From: Morinoia aosen
Lineage: Eukaryota; Arthropoda; Malacostraca; Amphipoda; Talitridae
Assembly: GCA_030386875.1 (NCBI GenBank)
Contig: CM059560.1
Location: 25,324,683-25,388,682, forward strand
Direction of reading: 5' to 3'
Length of the DNA: 64,000 nucleotides
Shown piece by piece: positions 52,501 through 61,500 of the stretch (the first letter of the stretch is position 1; the number at the start of each line of letters is the position of its first letter). The notes under the pieces were generated by a model. That model was not told the DNA's origin. It made no database searches and saw only the letters and a list, made by a program, of their open reading frames with translations. The translations under genes and the position numbers were made by a program.

Positions 52501-55500
52501 TAAAGCCATGCATTTCACCTTCCTTCCTGGCATTCACTTATCCCCAATTCTAAAAATCCACACCGAATACTTAACCTTCACTAACGAAATCAAATTTTTA
52601 GGCCTTACCTGGGATCGCAAACTCTCATGGAAAACACATGTAAATAATATCAAATCCAACTGCAAAAGAGGCATAAATATGATGAAATCCATATCGTCCC
52701 ACGACTGGGGAGCTGACCAACACATCCTACTCCATATGTACAGGCTCTTCATCAGATCCAAACTCGATTATGGCAGTGTCGTTTATGGATCTGCCCCTGC
52801 ATCTACACTGAAAATTTTAGACTCCATAGCTAACGATTGCCTACGATTAGCAACTGGAGCGTTTCGGTCGACTCCCGTTGCCAGCCTGCAGGTCTTGGCG
52901 AACGAAATGCCCCTCGGCCTACGAAGGCAACATCTCTCCTTGAGATATTATTATAAGACAAAGAGCCATATTTCCAGCCCTGCATTTAATTTCGCTATCC
53001 CACCTACCGACAGAAGACTCTTCGCCAATAAAAATATGACGCCCACTTTTGCAATACGCACTTACAACCTTATCAACTCCCTGCGTATGGAGTGCCGCTT
53101 GGTGAAACCCTCCTTTTCCTATCGGCTCCTAAACTTGACCACACCAACTTGGAAGACCTGCACAGCAGACATAAATACAGACCTGGCCGCGATGAAAAAG
53201 AGCGAGACTCACCCGACCCTGTACGTTCAGGAGTACAGGCGTTTGAAGCGCGAGGTGTTCGGTGGTTTTACGCCAGTTTACACTGATGGCTCCAAGAGCA
53301 GTGATGGAGTGGGTGCCGCTGCGTTGTGTAGCGGCACCCATAAACAAATTTCGCTCCCGCATATATCATCGATATTTACTGCAGAACTCTGCGCAATAGA
53401 CCTGGCATTTCAAATAATAGGCGAACACTCTAACCTCCGCTTCGTTATATTCTCAGACTCTTTGAACGCATTGATTATTCTACAAAACAAACTCACTCCC
53501 CATCCAGTAGCACGAATTCTCCAACACCAGTTAAACGATTTATCAAATAATAAAACCATACGCTTTTGTTGGATACCGAGCCACGTGGGCATAAGTGGCA
53601 ATGAAGCAGTCGACGGGCTCGCAAAGGACGCAGCCGCACGCCCTGCCAGCCAAGTGGCAGTGTTTTATAAAGACTGGTTTCCCGTGCTGGAGAGCAAGAT
53701 ATATGGTAAATGGAAGACGGACTGGCTCTGCACGACGAGCTTCGTACGTGGAATTAAGCCTGAACCAGGTCCGTGGAAAGAGAGAAAGCAAACGAGAAAA
53801 ACGGAAGTCGTGTTGAATCGCCTCAGAGCAGGACACACCCATCTCACACACGGCTACCTCATGAATAACGAAGTGCATGAGCCCCCTCCGGGCTGCCCCC
53901 TTTGCCTGCGTGCTCGCCTAACAGTGCAACACATCATCATGGACTGCCCAGCCCTGCAAGCCGCAAGACGCCAACACATCGCTGTATTTGCGGATAACTC
54001 ACTGCTGCCCTCCGTGGGAGACGTTCTGGGTGACAACGCACCGATCGGCCAGCTCGTGGCCTTCCTTAGCGCAATAAATGCGTTCGACCTCATATAACTA
54101 CATGTGAGGTTGAGTGACTATCGCGATAACATTGTGAATAATGTGTAGAACCTGTCAACCTATCGCCACTTCTAGATCCCTGCTGACACAGTGGTGATTA
54201 AAACGAAAGTAATCCATGTGACCCTAGGGGCGATATAGTCCGGGTTACTAAAGCACTAGTAAGCCTGCGCTGCTACCACTACTGCCGATAATCAATTTTT
54301 CAAGCATCCATAAATACACGTCACTCCCGCGGCGTTGTAACTTTGCTGGTTTGTTTTAAGCCGACTGTGTGCTCCGTTTTCCAAGACCATCTCTCCTACT
54401 TTCCCAATGCTTGTTGGGGGGTCCGCAGTTGCATTTTGCTGGTGACCCTGGTGGAAAGTTATCCATAAAATTCTTCTTCTTCCTCTTCGAGGGATTGCCC
54501 ATGATTGGTTCAGGTCATACCTAACCAATCGCAAGCAATACGTTGTCATTGACGACGCAAAATCAGACCCACAGACAATTAGCCATGGAGTTCCACAAGG
54601 ATCTGTTCTTGGGCCTCTCATGTTTCTGATTTTTATCAATGATATTGTAAAATCTACATCATTCTTCAAATTCATACTTTTCGCCGACGACAGTACGCTT
54701 TCTGCGGTCCTTCCGAACAAAAATCCTGCTATTTAAACAATTTAAACAATTTTAAACAATTTATTTACCACAGGTGATACAGAGGTAGAATTTTACTTAA
54801 GTCTAGTACAATGGTCAAATTTGAGTATAGCTACCTGTGGGCCCGAATAAGTTCAGCGACTTCTAGGGCATCCTAACATCACGTTATTCTAGGGTGTACA
54901 AAAAAGTTTAACCTAGTTCACTTAACCTAGTTTCGCATTAGACTGATCATTGAGATAATTAACTCGATATTTTATGCTGTATTTTACAATATAGGTCAAG
55001 TCAGCTATATTTAACAGTATGTTCGATAAAACGATTCAAGAGCAGAGAGAAGATTGGTTATGGTACACAAGGCAAGTTACATTATGACATTATCATTAGT
55101 TACATGTAGGAGGCAAGATTTCGACACGGTGATCTTACACGACTAGTATTCTGATAGGAAGTGAGACTCAAGATGTCTTTTGAATACTTTGTACGAATTA
55201 CATTCACGGATCTCTGCAGGTATAGAGTTCCAAGTTTTGGTTCCAACGAAGAGAATACTGTGTTGCGACCTGGCCTTTGAATAATAAGGAAGCATGAATT
55301 TACTTCTATTTCGGGTTAAATGGTCGTGATGACCAGTTTGCGCAGTCAATAATTGTCTTAGGCTATTGTCGCCATCATTTCTTAATGTTTTGTAAATGAA
55401 ATTACAGATGGAGATTTTGTAGAGATCCGAAAGTTTAAGTATTTGTAAATTTTTGAAAGAATCATTTGTGTGAGCATTATATTCTAGGTTCTTTACCGCT

Positions 55501-58500
55501 CTGACAGCCCTTTTCTGCAGAGTAAAAATTTTGTTGGTTTTATTTTTATCAGTTCCGTGCCATGCTTCTATTCCGTATTGCAAGTATGGAGAAATGAGGG
55601 TTCGGTAGAGCATTTGTAAAGCTGTTTCAGGCAGAAAATTTTTAACTTTATTTAGGATTCCGATGGATTTTGATAATTTAGAACTAATATGAGTGATGTG
55701 CTCTTTGAAGGTCAGATGTTTATCTATTATGATGCCCAGAAACTTACATGAGTTGGTTTCTTCGATTTCACCTTCGCCAATTTTAATGCATGGGAGAGAT
55801 ACATCTTTCTTGTATGAGAAAGTAATATAATTTGTTTTATCGATATTTAGGCTTATTTTATTAGCTTTGAGCCACGATGAAACCTTGTGAAGTTCAGTAT
55901 TTATACTCTCCACAATCATAGCAGGATTTTGGTTCGGAAGGACCGCAGAAAGCGTACTGTCATCGGCAAAAAGTATGAATTTGAAGAATGATGTAGATTT
56001 TACAATATCATTGATAAAAATCAGAAACATGAGACTGAAATACTGAACTTCACAAGGTTTCATCGTGGCTCAAAGCTAATAAAATAAGCCTTAATATTGA
56101 TAAAACAAATTATATTACATTCTCATACAAGAAAGATATATCTCTCCCATGCATTAAAATTGGCGAAGGTGAAATCGAAGAAACCAACTCATGTAAGTTT
56201 CTGGGCATCATAATAGATAAACATCTGACCTTCAAAGAGCACATCACTCATATTAGTTCTAAATTATCAAAATCCATCGGAATCCTAAATAAAGTTGAAA
56301 ATTTTCTGTCTGAAACAGCTTTACAAATGCTCTACCGAACGCTCATTTCTCCATACTTGCAATACGGAATAGAAGCATGGCACGGAACTGATAAAAATAA
56401 AACCAACAAAATTTTTACTCTGCAGAAAAGAGCTGTCAGAGCGGTAAAGAACCTAGAATATAATACTCACACAAATGATTCTTTCAAAAATTTAAAAATA
56501 CTTAAACTTTCGGATCTGTACAAAATCTCCATCTGTAATTTCATTTACAAAACATTAAGAAATGATGGCGACAATAGCCTAAGACAATTATTGACTGCGC
56601 AAACTGGTCATCACGACCATTTAACCCGAAATAGAAGTAAATTCCTGCTTCCTTATTATTCAAAGGCCCGGTCGCAACACAGTATCCTCTTCATTGGAAC
56701 CAAAACTTGGAACTCTATACCTGCAGAGATCCGTGAATGTAATTCGTACAAAGTATTCAGAAGACATCTTGAGTCTCACTTCCTATCAGAATACTAGTCG
56801 TGTAAGACCACCGTGTCAAAATCTTGCCTCCTACATGTAACTAATGATAATGTCATAATGTAACTTGCCTTGGGCACCATAACCAACCTTCTGTCTGTTC
56901 TTGAATCGTTTTATCAAACACACTGTTAAATATAGCCGATTTGACCTATATTGTGAAATACAGCATAAAATATCGAGTTAATTATCTCAATGATCAGTCT
57001 AATGCGAAACTAGGTTAAGTGAACTAGGTTAAACATTTTGTACACCCTAGAATAACGTGATGATAGGATGCCCTAGAAGTCGCTGAACTTGTTCGGGCCC
57101 ATAGGTAGCTATACTCAAATTTGACTATTGTACTAGCCTTTAAGAAAAATTCTACCTCTGTATCACCTGTGGCAAATAAATTGTTTAAAATTGTTTAAAT
57201 TGTTTAAACATTTGATGAGCAAAGAAAGCAACGCTGGTTGAAAATGAGAATTTAGCTAGTAAAAATTTATTGATTTAGACTAAAGAATGATTGAAAAACA
57301 TGCATAAGAAATTCGAAGAGTCTATCCTGAATAACTTTAAAAACAACACATGAGCTCAGTTGTGTATAATGAGACTTATTTAAACGCACATGCAGGCAGT
57401 TTGCAGCACGTCTGTGTAGCAGAGTTTCTGCAATGGTCACTGAGAACGCTGAAGGCAAAATGTAGAAATCTCTTTCCTTTGTTCACACGGGAGTGTCGGT
57501 CAGCGACTACGATATTTCTAATGTTCCGTACAACAGGTTATCTCGTTTTATGCGTTTTGATGGCAAGCCAGGGCGTAGTTTGTTTTTAAATGCACCAATT
57601 GTCAGTTCTACAGGCCAATTTCTGAAATATGTTAGCTGACCTTAATTTTCTTTACAAATTTTTTATCATCGTGGCGACGTTTATCGGTTCTACTCGTCAG
57701 TCCGATTTAACAATTATATTTTAGCAGTTTTGCATTTATTTTCTTTCTTATTTGGTAACCCCTCAGGGGGATACAACTATTGTATCTATGGGAATTAGCG
57801 CTCCCAGGGGAAAAATGTGAGGGCCCGAGCTGAGAGTTAGGTAGGCTTTCTTTTCGTTGAAATAAAATGTTTTTTGTTATGTTAAGGACCACCTTTTTCG
57901 GTTCACTACTGTCCTGTTTTTCAGCATCTCTGACTTTCTTCTTCAACTTTTATCTTATTTCATGAATTTCTTTCTCATCTTACTGTTTCTATGCCCCTTC
58001 AGCATAGATTCCTCATTTTCTTATCTCCATACTAAATGGTGCCTTCCTCCTTCCTCTCTTCGATACGCTCTATTTTGTAGCGGTTAGGGAGGCCTAAACT
58101 AACTTATAATCTTAATCTTAATCTTCTTATTTGGTATTATTGATTGTATGAACATTTCATTTTTTAAAAGCTATTACGGTTGTAAGTAGGTCATTAGTTT
58201 TGTAACGCTTCAATTTCCACGTTTGAAGGAAGAAGAGTTCATTTGTACATATTTGTAGAAGGCTTCATTTACAAAATTTTCAATAAAGTGAGATGTGTAC
58301 GTTAGAACTTATGTGAGCCTTTTTGAAGAAGTATTTTCATTGTTACCTATCACTTGAAATCTCACTTTTCCGGCCCCATGAAGAATTCATTATGTATGGT
58401 AAGAATATTTAGCTATAATGTTCTTAGTGTTTAGCTTTAAAAATAAAATGAAGCATGAAGCGTTTCAAGAATTATTAAGAGTATGTAAATTTGTTGGTTG

Positions 58501-61500
58501 TCTTGTTACACGAGCGGGAAGACCTCCACAAGCAACGGGAGCAGCTGAGGGCGTCCATTCAAAAGGACGAGGAGACGATCTCCTCCCTAGACCGAACTCT
58601 GCTCAGCAACACATGTCCTCTATGGGAATTAGCGCTCCCAGGGGAAAAATGTGAGGGCCCGAGCTGAGAGTTAGGTAGGCTTTCTTTTCGTTGAAATAAA
58701 ATGTTTTTTGTTATGTTAAGGACCACCTTTTTCGGTTCACTACTGTCCTGTTTTTCAGCATCTCTGACTTTCTTCTTCAACTTTTATCTTATTTCATGAA
58801 TTTCTTTCTCATCTTACTGTTTCTATGCCCCTTCAGCATAGATTCCTCATTTTCTTATCTCCATACTAAATGGTGCCTTCCTCCTTCCTCTCTTCGATAC
58901 GCTCTATTTTGTAGCGGTTAGGGAGGCCTAAACTAACTTATAATCTTAATCTTAATCTTCTTATTTGGTATTATTGATTGTATGAACATTTCATTTTTTA
59001 AAAGCTATTACGGTTGTAAGTAGGTCATTAGTTTTGTAACGCTTCAATTTCCACGTTTGAAGGAAGAAGAGTTCATTTGTACATATTTGTAGAAGGCTTC
59101 ATTTACAAAATTTTCAATAAAGTGAGATGTGTACGTTAGAACTTATGTGAGCCTTTTTGAAGAAGTATTTTCATTGTTACCTATCACTTGAAATCTCACT
59201 TTTCCGGCCCCATGAAGAATTCATTATGTATGGTAAGAATATTTAGCTATAATGTTCTTAGTGTTTAGCTTTAAAAATAAAATGAAGCATGAAGCGTTTC
59301 AAGAATTATTAAGAGTATGTAAATTATAATTCAAACCATAGTACAATTTACTAAGACAAACCGGGGTGCCCAAGTAAACAAATGAATGAACTTTCTAACA
59401 TTTTGGTAATGGGAGTTAAATATAAAACGTAATTGCCAGAGCCTGGACACCGAAGCGGAGACGATGATCGGAGATTGTGTCCTCGGTGCCCTGGCGTCGG
59501 CGTACTTCGCTCATTTGAAGCCCTCCGAAATTGCAGCGCAACTCACAGACTGCTCCAAAATATTAGAAGAGGAAACAATAACAGTAAACAAGGACTTGAG
59601 GTACAAATGTGGAAAAAAATTACCCGTTCATTTTTTTCGAATTCTAACTCGTTGAATTTTGTTTCTCGAATGGTGAAGGGGAGTTGTGACGTCAGGACTG
59701 GAATGGCCTGCTGTCCTACTAAATAGATATGGTGTGGGTAAGAGTTATATTGGGAAGTAAAACCAGACGCCTGAGTCATTAGAATTTTTCAAAATTTCAA
59801 ACAAGCCTCTTTCAACAAAAGTTTATGATAACGTACGGCAGAGCAGCCTTTACGGCAGGTCCGAAGTTTCAAGCTATTCATCATGCCTTCTCTGTTTTTA
59901 CCTTGGAACAGAAAGAAAATGTTTTCGCTCGCTTTATTTCATTCTGACATGTAACAACTTTGTTGTTTCGAGAGGCCAGGAAGTGTCATTGACATTCTGT
60001 GGCATGCTCAACAATTAATTAATAATTCTCTAACGAGTAATTTATTTTTTCTTCGCTACTCGGTGAATAAAACACGATATTAACGTAATGATATTCGCCT
60101 AATACGATATTAGCAAATTTTGAGAGTCTGTGTCCCAGTTCAGGCTCGTTTAACAGGCAAGTCTACTTTCTTACCGAGGGAAGGTTTGAGGTTTACTTAA
60201 AATTTCCGAACCGCCTTCATAAGAATTCTTATTCTCTCATTAAAGAAGAACTGTGTAGATCCAAGAAAATTGAATGGCATGTACAATGAATAAGAAATTG
60301 TTATTTTTTAATTTGGTGTTGCCTAAACTTGCTTCGTTTTCTTGCATGAAAAATATTTATTTTGTCTTGTACTTCGGGATAAATGAAATGCACTTTGAAC
60401 TTCAGAAGGATCGATCCACAGAAGAACCTCGAGTTGTGATCTTGAGTAATTTTTTCCTTGAACGGGCTGTGTCACCCTTATATCTCAATTTTCAAATTTG
60501 AACCTAAAATACCATAGTGACGGGTCGAGAAATGTGCGCTTCTATCTGTAACTAAGAAAACGTATATAGCTAAATTATCTTTTGTATAATTACAAACATC
60601 GTTTGGTACTGATGTGGGGCTCAAAATAGTAGGGTACATTTCTCCATAAGAATATAACGTAATTATTCTCATAATTCTTTCTTAAAAGATAAAACAACGG
60701 GTTGACTAAACACAATTGTATTCTCAAAGCTACTTAAGGAGAGACAACTATTGTAATTATGGACAATCAGCGTTCCAACGAGGGAGATGTGAGGTCTTGA
60801 GCTGAAAGTTAGGGAGGTATTCTTTTCATTTCTGAGTCTGTTTTTTGCTTTGTTACTTACCATCTTTTCGGTCCAGTGATGTCCGCTTTTTATAGTACCA
60901 ATTGCATTCTTCTCCAACGCTTATCTCGTTTCAAAAACTTTTTCAATCTTATTGTTTCTCAGCGCAGGGCGTGGTGACACACCTGGTACTTTGATTCCCC
61001 ATTCCTTTGATTTCATTCTGAATAATTGTTTTTTCCTTCCTCTTACGCCTTTCTCAAATCCACCTTTTGTTGTGATTTTGGAGGCTTAAACTAACTTATA
61101 ATCTAACATTGTATTTTCAAAGGTGCAACAACTGAGATCTGTTTCTATGAAGGCAATCAAATTACGTACTATATCTCATCTGAATCTCGATCGAATTATA
61201 CCGAGTATCTAACTTAGATCACACTATCCCATTTCTTATAAATTGGTCACATCTTTTAAAACTTGAAATTATCCTCGCCATTCTTATCGATGACCAATTG
61301 TACGGATCCCCACGCACAACCTAATTTCTAAAGTTTTTTTCAGCGAACTGAGCAGGTCAGTGAGCAGCCGAGCCGAGCAAGAGGCCTGGGCCCGAGCAGG
61401 GCTGGACGCGCACCGCTCCTGCCGCTGTCAGGCTGCCGTGCTGCTCGCCTCTAGCCGGCCTCTCCTCGTCGCCGACCCTGACCAGCTGGTCTGCACTCCC

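Larger units (their letters stand above)
47435..54485 (+). mobile_element. LINE B (I-like), 7 kb, inserted in LINE A
   Basis: A near full-length non-LTR retrotransposon is flanked by the 8-bp target duplication TTCGAGGG (47427-47434 and 54486-54493). Removing it restores the LINE A reading GIRG to IAHDWF. It has a 5' leader of about 575 bp, a gag-like ORF1 region containing two related gag units, and an ORF2 with endonuclease, RT, RNase H and a C-terminal Cys/His knuckle. The 3' end is a short TTCTTCTTC-like run rather than a long poly(A). A few stops and frameshifts make it inactive or nearly so. Assignment to the I group is inferred from the RNase H domain and gag type. Confidence 0.93.
57785..59324. 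repeat. Tandem duplication, 834-bp period, around an exon fragment
   Basis: 57785-58490 and 58619-59324 are essentially identical 706-bp copies that include the SINE-like element and downstream intron sequence. The 128 bp between them hold the stray copy of exon 34. It is a recent duplication or an assembly artefact. Confidence 0.95.
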
